From DASUAS01 sp035763625 (GTDB lineage: Bacteria > Actinomycetota > Acidimicrobiia > IMCC26256 > DASPTH01): a stretch of 26,602 nt of DNA. Location: contig DASUAS010000029.1 in assembly GCA_035763625.1 (NCBI GenBank), forward strand, positions 1-26,602. The letters run 5' to 3'. Positions 13,878-20,697 of this stretch are shown piece by piece; the first letter of the stretch is position 1; every line of letters begins with the position of its first letter. Position numbers and translations under genes: made by a program. The notes under the pieces are model-generated. The model searched no databases. It was not told the origin of the DNA and was given only the letters and a program-made list of their open reading frames with translations.

Positions 13878-16322
13878 TCAGACCGGGTTCATGTCGGCGT
13901 CGAGGTAGTCGTCGACGATGATCTTGGCGTCGACGTAGCGCTGGTACTCCTCGTCGTCGAGCTGCACGACCTTGCGGAACACGTAGTCGTTGTCCTCGCC
14001 CAGCACCGGCGAGCCCCGGTCCCACGCCTGCGGGATCCCGCGGAACGCGAACCCGATGTGCGGGTACGTCCCGACGTCACGGCTCGCCAACGGGCGGATC
14101 CACTCGCGCGCGGCGACGTGCGGATCGTCAGCGAGCAACTCCTCGGTGAACTGCGGCCCCGCGGTGACACCGGCCTGCTGCAGTGTGTGGAACGCGTCCA
14201 TCAGGTCCTGCTGTTGGGTCCACGCGCTGATGGCGGCGTCGAGCTCGTCGTGGTGCTCGTAGCGACCGGCGACGGTGGCGAACCGCGGGTCCGCGACGAG
14301 GTCGGCCCGTCCGATCGCGCGAGCGAGCGCCTCCCATTCGGCGTCGTTGCGCGCGGTGATCGCGAGCAGGCTCTCATCGGCGCGGCACCGGTAGATGCCC
14401 TGCGGCGCCTGCTCGGGGTCGCGGTTGCCCGTACGCGGTGTGTCGCGACCGAGCTGCACGTCGAGGAACGCGTCGCCGAGCTGGTTGAGCACGTTCTCGA
14501 TCTGCGCGAGCTCGATGAGCTGCCCCCGCCCGGTGGCGGCGCGGTAGTGGAGCGCGGCGAGCACCGCGAACGCGCCGGCGGGCCCGGTGGCCGCGTCCAT
14601 GTACATGGTCGCCGGCGTCTCGACCATCTCGATGTCGTGGTGACCGATGAGCTGCGCGAAGCCGCTCAGGCCGTCGAACTGCGCACCGAAGCCGGTGTAG
14701 TTGGCGTAGTCGCCGGTGAGGCCGGCGGGCGGGATGCGCAGCACGAGCAGGCGCGGGTTGCGCTCGAGCAGTTGGGTCTCGTGGATGCCGATCTGGTGCA
14801 GCGTCGACATCTTGAGGTTCTCGACGAACACGTCGGAGTGCTCGACCAGGCGCATGAGCAGCTCGCGAGCTTCCGGACGTCGAGGGTCGATGGTGCACGA
14901 CAGCTTGTTGCGCGCGATCGAGTTGTTCATCGCGTGCCGGTTGTAGGGGCGGTCTTCGACGCCGTCGACCGCGGGCGCGTACATCGACAGCAGGCTGCCG
15001 AGCAGCATGTTCGGGTCGGGGCGAGCGAGGTAGCCCTTGGTGGTGGGGGGGAACACCGACGGGTTCTCGACCCTGATCACCTCGGCGCCGAGGTCGGCGA
15101 GCAGCTGGGTGAGGTAGGGCCCGGACCACACGGTGGTGAAGTCGAGGACCCGGATGCCGCGCAGCGGCGGTTCGTCGGCGCTGCGGGTGCCGACTGCAGG
15201 TGGCTCGTGCCGGGGGAGCTCGACGCGGGTGCCCGCGGCCGGCGGTGTGGGGGCCGCGTGGTGCAGGCGCCAGCCGCCCTCGGCATGCCGGTACGGCGCC
15301 CCCGGGAGGAGCACGGGGCCCAACACGGGGTCGTCGGAGTCGGTCCAGAACCCGCGCTGGTAGAAGTGGTCGGCTTCCATCACCTCGGCGGGCGTGTACA
15401 CGCCGGCCAACGGCCACTGCGCGGCCTGCGCCAGCGCCGTCGCCTCGGCCCGGGTGTGCTCGAACAGCCAGGGGTAGAGCGCGATGTCGAGGATCTCCTT
15501 GGTCTCCGGGTTGCCGAACGCGTCGGGGCGCGCGAACGCCGCCTTGAGCGCGTCGTCGTCGAGGACCTCGAGCATCTCCTCGAGCTGCTGTGGCGTCGAC
15601 ATCATCGAGACGTAGCCGTCGGCGCACGGGAAGACGCCGGTGGGCAGCAGCGTGTCGGCGGCGTTGGCGGCGAGGAGCAGCGGCACGTGCTCGGCGTACT
15701 CCCATCCGAGGTAGCGGCACACCCGGGCGGGGATGGTGCCGAGCGCCTCGAACGCGGCGCAGTCGACGTGGGCACCCGCGCCCGACGCCCGGGCGCGCAG
15801 CACACCGGACAGCGCACCGAGGGCGGCGGTGTGGCCCACGGAGCAGAGCGCGGCGACGCGCGGCGACTTCACCGGGATCTCGACCGCCCGGCCCTGGGGG
15901 AACGTGACCCAGGCCGCGGTCTGCGCCACGAGGTCGGACCACGTGTACGCCGCGTACGGGCCGGTCGTACCGAAGCCGCTGATCGTGGTGACGACGAGCG
16001 AGGGGAGCTCCGCGCGCACCGCGTCGCGTGTGAGGCCGAAGCGCGCCAGGTCGCCTTCGCCCTGGCTCTCGACGACGACGTCGGCCGCCGCAAGGAGCTC
16101 GAGCACGCGATCGCGCCCGGCCTCGTCGGTCGCGACCAGTTCGGCGCGCTTGTTGGTGTTGAAGGGGACGAAGCGCTCGGGGTGCTGACGTTCGGGGTCG
16201 CCCTCCGGCGTCTCGAGCTTCAGCACGTCGGCGCCGAGGTCGGCGAAGACCTTGCCGCAGTACGAGCCCGCGGTGTCGCTCGCCAGCTCGACGACGGTGA
16301 CGTCGCTCAGCAGTTGCCGCAT
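13878..16322 (-). CDS. Tandem-domain CaiB/BaiF (type III) CoA-transferase
   Basis: This 814-residue protein carries two complete type III CoA-transferase domains, at about residues 1-375 and 385-810, joined by a proline/alanine-rich linker. Single-domain relatives are about 380-450 residues and dimerise as interlocked rings. Each half begins with the family's N-terminal segment (TVVELASDTAGSYCGKVFADLGADV and RVLDFTTVWSGPYLTQLLADLGAEV, at 9-33 and 391-415). In domain one the catalytic aspartate is probably Asp187 in HVDCAAFEAL. At the matching place in domain two stands Glu604 (LIELAQIENV), so the halves may differ in activity. The ATG at 16322 is chosen because it starts the first domain exactly; no clear ribosome site precedes it. 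The broken synthetase ends 22 bases upstream. The enzyme moves CoA between acids, with substrates unknown. Confidence 0.93.
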   Translation of the reverse strand: MRQLLSDVTVVELASDTAGSYCGKVFADLGADVLKLETPEGDPERQHPERFVPFNTNKRAELVATDEAGRDRVLELLAAADVVVESQGEGDLARFGLTRDAVRAELPSLVVTTISGFGTTGPYAAYTWSDLVAQTAAWVTFPQGRAVEIPVKSPRVAALCSVGHTAALGALSGVLRARASGAGAHVDCAAFEALGTIPARVCRYLGWEYAEHVPLLLAANAADTLLPTGVFPCADGYVSMMSTPQQLEEMLEVLDDDALKAAFARPDAFGNPETKEILDIALYPWLFEHTRAEATALAQAAQWPLAGVYTPAEVMEADHFYQRGFWTDSDDPVLGPVLLPGAPYRHAEGGWRLHHAAPTPPAAGTRVELPRHEPPAVGTRSADEPPLRGIRVLDFTTVWSGPYLTQLLADLGAEVIRVENPSVFPPTTKGYLARPDPNMLLGSLLSMYAPAVDGVEDRPYNRHAMNNSIARNKLSCTIDPRRPEARELLMRLVEHSDVFVENLKMSTLHQIGIHETQLLERNPRLLVLRIPPAGLTGDYANYTGFGAQFDGLSGFAQLIGHHDIEMVETPATMYMDAATGPAGAFAVLAALHYRAATGRGQLIELAQIENVLNQLGDAFLDVQLGRDTPRTGNRDPEQAPQGIYRCRADESLLAITARNDAEWEALARAIGRADLVADPRFATVAGRYEHHDELDAAISAWTQQQDLMDAFHTLQQAGVTAGPQFTEELLADDPHVAAREWIRPLASRDVGTYPHIGFAFRGIPQAWDRGSPVLGEDNDYVFRKVVQLDDEEYQRYVDAKIIVDDYLDADMNPV

Positions 16323-16344
16323 GGGCGGGAGACTAACTCGACGG

Positions 16345-16882
16345 TCACCACGTCCGTTCGACGTCGTCGCCGACGGCGGTGAGCTGCTCGCGCAGCACCT
16401 GCTTCGCCACCTTCTCGGTCGCCGTCTTCGGCAGCGCGTCCACGAGCAGCAGTGCCTCGACCTCGGCGCAGTACACGTTCTCGCCACCGCGGATCACGAC
16501 GTCCTTGATGCGATCGACGACGTACACGTAGCCCTCGTCGTCGACGAAGCCGACGTCGCCGGAGTGGAACCAGCCGTCGACGAACACCGCCGCGGTGGCT
16601 GCCTCGTCCTCCCGGTAGCCCTTGACGACCTGCGGGGACCGGAACGTGAGCTCGCCGACCTCGCCCACGCCGAGCTCGTGACCGTCGGGATCGACGATCG
16701 CGAGGTCGGCGGTGAGGTTGGGCCGCCCGACGCTGTCGGGGTGCTCGACGAACTCGATGCCGACGTTGGTGACCACGGCTGAGGTGGTCTCGGTGAGCCC
16801 GTACCCGTTGAGGAGCTGGATCGACTCGCCGAACCGCGCGCGCCTTCACCGGCAGGTCGGGTGGGACCGCGGCCCCGCCCAT
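16345..16882 (-). pseudogene. Broken AMP-binding acyl-CoA synthetase, C-terminal remnant with frameshift
   Basis: Only the last third of an adenylate-forming acyl-CoA synthetase remains. The intact part, readable from about 16850 to 16345, contains NGYGLTETTSAVV (A5 region), FVDGWFHSGDVGFVDDEGY (A7), VDRIKDVVIRGGENVY (A8) and LPKTATEKVAKQVL with the catalytic lysine (A10). Upstream, MGGAAVPPDLPVKARA is plainly the preceding part of the same protein but lies in another frame. The shift occurs in a GCGCGC run at about 16834-16843, and a TGA closes the main frame just upstream. Beyond 16882 all similarity ends at a copy of the intergenic repeat, so the P-loop half is missing. The frameshift might be a sequencing error, but the 5' loss is not. 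A short protein could still start at ATG 16776. It leads directly into the CoA-transferase operon. Confidence 0.8.
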
Positions 16883-16948
16883 CCCCACTCTCCGTTTTGG
16901 CGCCCTTGGGCCGCAACATAGGCCCTCGGACGGTGAGAAAAGACGGGG
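16883..16948. repeat. Copy A of the intergenic repeat family (minus orientation)
   Basis: This copy is bounded by CCCC(ACTCTC)CGTTTT on the left and AAAAGACGGGG on the right. Its core at 16895-16934, read on the minus strand, aligns without gaps over 40 bases to copy C (18486-18525) and copy B (17781-17820). It shares CCAAGGGCGCCAAAA with C. GGGCC and GGCCC around eight bases make a small hairpin. Unlike the other copies it does not follow a stop codon. It lies between the broken synthetase and the start of the SDR gene, and may act as that gene's upstream region. Confidence 0.75.
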
Positions 16949-16964
16949 TGGTAGGAAGAGGGCC

Positions 16965-17756
16965 ATGGCGGACAGGGAGTTCGACGGTCGGGTCGTGGTC
17001 GTCACCGGGGCGGGGTCCGGGATCGGGCGCGCCAGCGCGGTCGGGTTCGCGGGTGCGGGCGCGACGGTCGTCGTGAACGACGTCGACGCCGACACGGCGC
17101 AGGCCACGGTCGAGCAGATCCGCGCCGCGGGTGGTGTCGCGCACGCGCATGCGGCCGACGTCAGCGACTCCGCTGCAGTCGACGCCATGATCGATGACGC
17201 GGTGGCGCGCTTCGGCCAGCTCGACGTGCTGCACAACAACGCCGGGTACGGGCTCCCGGGCACCGTCGCGAACACGTCCGACGAGACGTTCGCCGAGATG
17301 CTCCGGGTGAACCTCTGCGGCGTGCTCTACGGAACGCGCGCCGCGCTGCGATACATGACCGAGCGGTGGTCGGGTGTGATCGTGAACACCGCGTCGAACG
17401 CGGCGCTGGGCGCGCCTCGCGACCGGGCCGCGTACGGGAGCGCCAAGGCGGGCGTGATCGCGCTCACCCGCAGCACCGCGGTCGAGAACGGTCGCTTCGG
17501 CATCCGGGCCGTGGCCATCTGCCCAGGTCCGATCGAGACTCCCGCGTTCCTGAGCTTCGCCCCCGACCCGGACTACTACCGGGCTCAGATCCCGATCCGG
17601 CGCCTCGGTCGTCCCGAGGACGTCGCCGAGCTGGCGCGGTTCCTGGCGTCGGACCGGGCCGGCTTCCTCACCGGCGTCGCCATCTCCCTCGACGGCGGCC
17701 TCAGCGCCAAGCTCTCCGCCCCCTTCCTCACCCCCGACGAGATCCTCGGCGACTGA
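16965..17756 (+). CDS. SDR family oxidoreductase between repeat copies
   Basis: This is a complete classical SDR of 263 residues. The cofactor motif TGAGSGIG is at 14-21, the acidic cofactor-selecting Asp at about 39 (VVNDVDAD) suggests NAD(H), NNAG is at 91-94, Ser144 is in NTASNAA, Tyr157 and Lys161 are in YGSAK, and SLDGG closes the fold near the C-terminus. The ATG at 16965 is preceded by an AGGAAGAGGG purine run. It is the only plus-strand gene between 9027 and the right edge. It is set between repeat copy A just upstream and copy B directly after its stop, with half-genes on both sides. This suggests it arrived or was left behind in a rearrangement. Substrate unknown; a 3-hydroxyacyl or hydroxysteroid dehydrogenase role would suit the neighbourhood. 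Confidence 0.93.
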   Translation: MADREFDGRVVVVTGAGSGIGRASAVGFAGAGATVVVNDVDADTAQATVEQIRAAGGVAHAHAADVSDSAAVDAMIDDAVARFGQLDVLHNNAGYGLPGTVANTSDETFAEMLRVNLCGVLYGTRAALRYMTERWSGVIVNTASNAALGAPRDRAAYGSAKAGVIALTRSTAVENGRFGIRAVAICPGPIETPAFLSFAPDPDYYRAQIPIRRLGRPEDVAELARFLASDRAGFLTGVAISLDGGLSAKLSAPFLTPDEILGD

Positions 17757-17823
17757 CCCCGGTACGCATTCCGTTTTCGTACCGTTCGACGGTGTCTGAG
17801 CCTGCTCGAGGGCGCCAAAGGGG
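17757..17823. repeat. Copy B of the intergenic repeat family, between convergent stops
   Basis: This element fills the gap between the SDR stop (17756) and the stop of the truncated dehydrogenase (17825). It begins CCCC, contains CCGTTTTCG and ends GGGCGCCAAAGGGG. Its 40-base core at 17781-17820 matches copy C at 29 positions without gaps. ACCGT-TCG-ACGGT at 17781-17793 can form a short hairpin, so it may also end transcription. It is the most diverged of the three aligned copies. Confidence 0.65.
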
Positions 17824-17824
17824 T

Positions 17825-18412
17825 TCAGCTGACGCGGCCGGACCAGTTCCGCGAGTCGCGCACGACGTCGCGGAAGGGCTTGGTGCTGAGCACCTGTGCG
17901 AGACCGTCCGAGGCGTTGGCAGCGACGAGCAGCCAGGTGCACGCGGCTCCGTCGGCCACGACCGGGATCACCCCGCCGAGGCGCAGGCCGTCACCCTCGT
18001 CCCGGAGCTCGCACCCGGCGACGGAACCGTCGGCCCAGGACGCCCACGCGCGTCCGGCGACGAGGTCGTCGAGGACCGCGCCGTGCGATCCGGCCGACGT
18101 GAGCGCGTCGACGACCACGCAGTGGCCCACGAACGGGCCCGGCTGCAGGCGCGCGCCGCGCTCGGCGGCGATGAGCGCGGCGTCGAGCACGCCGTTGCCC
18201 GACACCGACCCGCCGCCGTGCGCGTCGTCGGCGAGCACGCCGAACCAGCCGAGCTCGGCCGCGGTCCCGCGGTAGGTGTCGTCGTCGTGATCAGCACCGT
18301 CCGCGCGCTGGCGGACGGCGGCCATCGGGTGTTCGGACTCGATGAAGCGCACCGACGCGTCGACGAGCATCGTCTGCTCGTCGGACGGTGCCGGCATCAG
18401 TTCGACGGTCAT
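17825..18412 (-). CDS. Truncated acyl-CoA dehydrogenase, N-terminal half only
   Basis: The 195 residues match the first half of an acyl-CoA dehydrogenase. A helical N-terminus (SDEQTMLVDASVRFIESE) is followed by LGWFGVLADDAHGGGSVS (54-71), the ERGARLQPGPFVGHCVVVDAL helix-loop region (84-104, by position) and a beta-domain start ending VLSTKPF at 174-180. Intact family members have about 380 residues, and the C-terminal helical domain, FAD-dimer contacts and catalytic glutamate are absent here. The open frame ends in a TGA that directly abuts repeat copy B, so the 3' half seems to have been cut off there. Start ATG at 18412 has only a weak upstream ribosome site. It is probably non-functional as a dehydrogenase. 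It reads toward the broken synthetase and may once have been part of that operon. Confidence 0.8.
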   Translation of the reverse strand: MTVELMPAPSDEQTMLVDASVRFIESEHPMAAVRQRADGADHDDDTYRGTAAELGWFGVLADDAHGGGSVSGNGVLDAALIAAERGARLQPGPFVGHCVVVDALTSAGSHGAVLDDLVAGRAWASWADGSVAGCELRDEGDGLRLGGVIPVVADGAACTWLLVAANASDGLAQVLSTKPFRDVVRDSRNWSGRVS

Positions 18413-18473
18413 CGCCGCAGCATGGAGATCTAGAGGTTTCGACGCCCGCGGCCCTCTCTCCGCCCTGGCGCCT

Positions 18474-18535
18474 CCCCGTTCTGTCACCGTCCGACGGCCT
18501 ATAACCCGGGCCAAGGGCGCCAAAAGCGCAATGGG
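18474..18535. repeat. Copy C of the intergenic repeat family
   Basis: This copy begins CCCCGTTCT and ends CGCCAAAAGCG...GGG. It lies between the stop of galE (18546) and the start of the truncated dehydrogenase, so it follows the last gene of the sugar operon. The 40-base core at 18486-18525 is nearly identical to copy A in its outer parts: ACCGTCCGA, GGCCTAT and CCAAGGGCGCCAAAA are shared. GGCC...GGCC can form a short stem. It could act as a terminator for galE or as an upstream element of the dehydrogenase fragment. Confidence 0.75.
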
Positions 18536-18545
18536 AGCCGGGACC

Positions 18546-19574
18546 TCAGCTGTCATACCCCTCGGGGTTCTGCGACTGCCAGCGCCAGTGGTCGGCGCAC
18601 ATGTCGGCGAGCGTGCGCGTCGCCCGCCAGTGGAGCAGCGAGGCGGCGAGGGCGGGATCGGCCCACACCGCGACCACGTCGCCGGCACGCCGCGGTCCGA
18701 TCTCGTGGGGGAGGTCGCGCCCGACCGCGTCGGACGCGGCGCGCACGACGTCGAGCACCGAGCTGCCGGTGCCGGTCCCGAGGTTGACCGCCACCGCGCC
18801 GTCGATCGCGTCGAGGTGTTCGAGCGCGGCGAGGTGGCCCTCGGCCAGGTCGACCACGTGCAGGTAGTCGCGGATGCAGGTGCCGTCGGGGGTCGGGTAG
18901 TCGCCGCCGTGCACGGTGAGGTGGTCGCGACGGCCCACCGCCACCTGCATGATGTACGGCATCAGGTTGTTGGGGATGCCGACGGGATCCTCGCCGATGA
19001 GCCCGCTCGGGTGCGCGCCGACCGGGTTGAAGTAGCGCAGCAACGCGATGCGCCATCCGCCGGTGTGCGCGACGTCGCGCAGCATCTCCTCGATGTGCAG
19101 CTTCGTGCGGCCATACGGACTGCTGGCCCCGAGCGCGGAGTCCTCGGTGATGGGCACGATGTCGGGATCGCCGTAGACGGTGCACGACGACGAGAACACG
19201 ACGTCTCGCACGTCGTGGCGCTCCATCGCGTGCAGGAGCTGCACGGTGCCGCCGACGTTGTTGTCGTAGTAGCGCAGCGGGACTTCGACCGATTCGCCGA
19301 CGGCTTTCAGCCCCGCGAAGTGCACCACCGCGTCGACGCCACCGTGGTCGAAGGCGCGGTCGAGGTCGCGGGGCTCGCGGATGTCCCCCTCGACGAACAC
19401 CAGCCGTTCCGCGGCCGCGGGCACCAGCTCCGCGACCCGTTCGAGCGCGACCACGCTGCTGTTGTCGAGGTTGTCGAGGACGACCACGCGCAGGCCGGCT
19501 TCGAGGAGCACCACGCACGTGTGGCTCCCGATGTACCCGGCGCCGCCGGTGACGAGGACGGTGCGATCGGTCAT
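18546..19574 (-). CDS. galE: UDP-glucose 4-epimerase
   Basis: This 342-residue protein matches GalE, which interconverts UDP-galactose and UDP-glucose with tightly bound NAD. The N-terminal NAD motif GGAGYIGSHT is at residues 10-19, DNLDNSS at 34-40, the catalytic region SSSCTVYG at 128-135 and the Tyr154/Lys158 pair in YGRTK. NPVGAHPSGLIGEDP, NNLMPYI and GTCIRDYLHVVDLAEGH are typical GalE segments, and the length matches the family. A GAGGAG site precedes the ATG, and only 13 bases separate it from the stop of the GHMP kinase gene. It is the last gene of the sugar operon and completes the Leloir pathway with the galT and kinase genes upstream. Cys131 in the catalytic segment, in place of the common Ala/Ser, is a tolerated variation. 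Confidence 0.96.
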   Translation of the reverse strand: MTDRTVLVTGGAGYIGSHTCVVLLEAGLRVVVLDNLDNSSVVALERVAELVPAAAERLVFVEGDIREPRDLDRAFDHGGVDAVVHFAGLKAVGESVEVPLRYYDNNVGGTVQLLHAMERHDVRDVVFSSSCTVYGDPDIVPITEDSALGASSPYGRTKLHIEEMLRDVAHTGGWRIALLRYFNPVGAHPSGLIGEDPVGIPNNLMPYIMQVAVGRRDHLTVHGGDYPTPDGTCIRDYLHVVDLAEGHLAALEHLDAIDGAVAVNLGTGTGSSVLDVVRAASDAVGRDLPHEIGPRRAGDVVAVWADPALAASLLHWRATRTLADMCADHWRWQSQNPEGYDS

Positions 19575-19587
19575 GGTCTCCTCACGT

Positions 19588-20697
19588 TCATCGGATCAGA
19601 TCGTCGACGTCGTCGAGCGCACCACGTTCGCACACGACGACGACGGTGCCGCCGGATCCGCCGCCGCTCGAACGGGCGCCGTGGACGCCGTGACGGTCGT
19701 GCAGCCGCGCCACTGCCGCGGTGGCCGCCGGATGGCCGAGCCCCATCGCGTCGTAGCCCGCATGGCTGGCGGCCATGATCGGACCGATCGAGTCGAGCGC
19801 GCCCTCCGCGAGCGCGTCGAGCAGGTCACCGCTGCGTCGGTGCTCCTCGCCGCCGAACGCGGTCGCCGCCCGCACCGGATACGTCTCGTCGGGATCGATC
19901 GACGTGAGTGGGTCGTCGGTCGTGCCCCAGCGGTCGAGGAACGTCGCGCCGTCGAGCACCTCGGGCAGATCGGCCACGACGTCGGCCGGCAGCTCGCTCA
20001 CCCATTCGCATGATCGCGCCGTCCGCTGCTCGACGATGCGCTTGCCCATGAACGCGGCAGCGCGGGCCCGCCGGTAGGGCAGGCCGCTCACGTCGTGCTC
20101 CGCGCCCGTCGGAATCCCCACGACCTCGACGCCCTCGGGCAGCGACACCATCGGGTCGACGGCCGCGGGTCGGCACCGGATCGGCAGCACCGCGCCTGCC
20201 CGGCCCATGGTCACGACGACCTGGTCCATGATCCCGCACGGCGCGCCGACGACATGGTTCTCGGATTCCTGGCACAGCGCCGCGAGCCGGAGGGGCTCGA
20301 CGTCACCGGCGCCGAGCGCCCGCGCGGTGGCGACCTCGAGTGCCGCGCTCGACGACACGCCGACCGATCTCGGCACGTCGGACGTGATCGACAGCCGCGC
20401 CCGCGGCGGTGCGAGCACGCGGTGGCGCACGAGCACCAGCGCCACCCCCAGCACGTAGTGCGTCCACGTGGGGTGCGAGGACAGCGCGTCGCGCACGTCC
20501 CCGTACGGGAGCATGGCCAGCGCGTCGATCTCCTCTGCGGTCAACCGCGCCGGGCCCACGACGAGCGCATCGTCGGGTTGGGCGACCACCGTGGTGGTGA
20601 GCTGCGTCGCGACCTCGAGCACGCGCGCACCGGCGTAGTCGGCGACACCTCCCAGCAGGTCGAGGCGCCCCGGTGCCTCACCGACGCGTGAGGCCAT
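19588..20697 (-). CDS. GHMP sugar kinase in galK position, arabinokinase-like motifs
   Basis: This 369-residue GHMP-family kinase should phosphorylate a sugar at C1. Motif 1 reads APGRLDLLGGVADYAG (8-23), motif 2 SVGVSSSAALEVA (111-123), then ESENHVVGAPCGIMDQ (144-159), and motif 3 SSGGGSGGTVVVV near the C-terminus. Arg11 and Asp158 match the catalytic pair of galactokinase. However, the galactose-contacting Glu and His of the standard GEHTDY motif are replaced (GGVADY). GGVADY and GGGSGGTV instead resemble the GHMP domain of plant L-arabinokinases. Since galT and galE flank it, galactokinase activity is the simplest inference, and L-arabinose is the alternative. Its ATG lies 20 bases inside the phosphatase gene, so the two are translationally coupled. 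Confidence 0.88.
   Translation of the reverse strand: MASRVGEAPGRLDLLGGVADYAGARVLEVATQLTTTVVAQPDDALVVGPARLTAEEIDALAMLPYGDVRDALSSHPTWTHYVLGVALVLVRHRVLAPPRARLSITSDVPRSVGVSSSAALEVATARALGAGDVEPLRLAALCQESENHVVGAPCGIMDQVVVTMGRAGAVLPIRCRPAAVDPMVSLPEGVEVVGIPTGAEHDVSGLPYRRARAAAFMGKRIVEQRTARSCEWVSELPADVVADLPEVLDGATFLDRWGTTDDPLTSIDPDETYPVRAATAFGGEEHRRSGDLLDALAEGALDSIGPIMAASHAGYDAMGLGHPAATAAVARLHDRHGVHGARSSGGGSGGTVVVVCERGALDDVDDLIR

Noticed and set aside
13821..16382. An 850-codon plus-strand open frame opposite the CoA-transferase gene
   Set aside because: It is a shadow frame caused by high GC. The product is full of Arg, Val, Glu and His with no family motifs, while the minus strand encodes a clear double-domain enzyme.
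16895..16948. Copies A and C as matching promoters of the SDR and dehydrogenase genes
   Set aside because: Both lie upstream of a start in the same relative orientation, and TATAGG in copy C looks like a -10 box. However, copies B and 8966-9027 have no gene starting after them, and three copies follow stops, so a 3'-end or mobile repeat explains all copies better.
16895..17820. Integron-like cassette with attC sites around the SDR gene
   Set aside because: The repeats are of similar size to attC sites, but I could not find the paired RYYYAAC/GTTRRRY core sites, and neighbouring genes point in opposite directions. No integrase gene is present.
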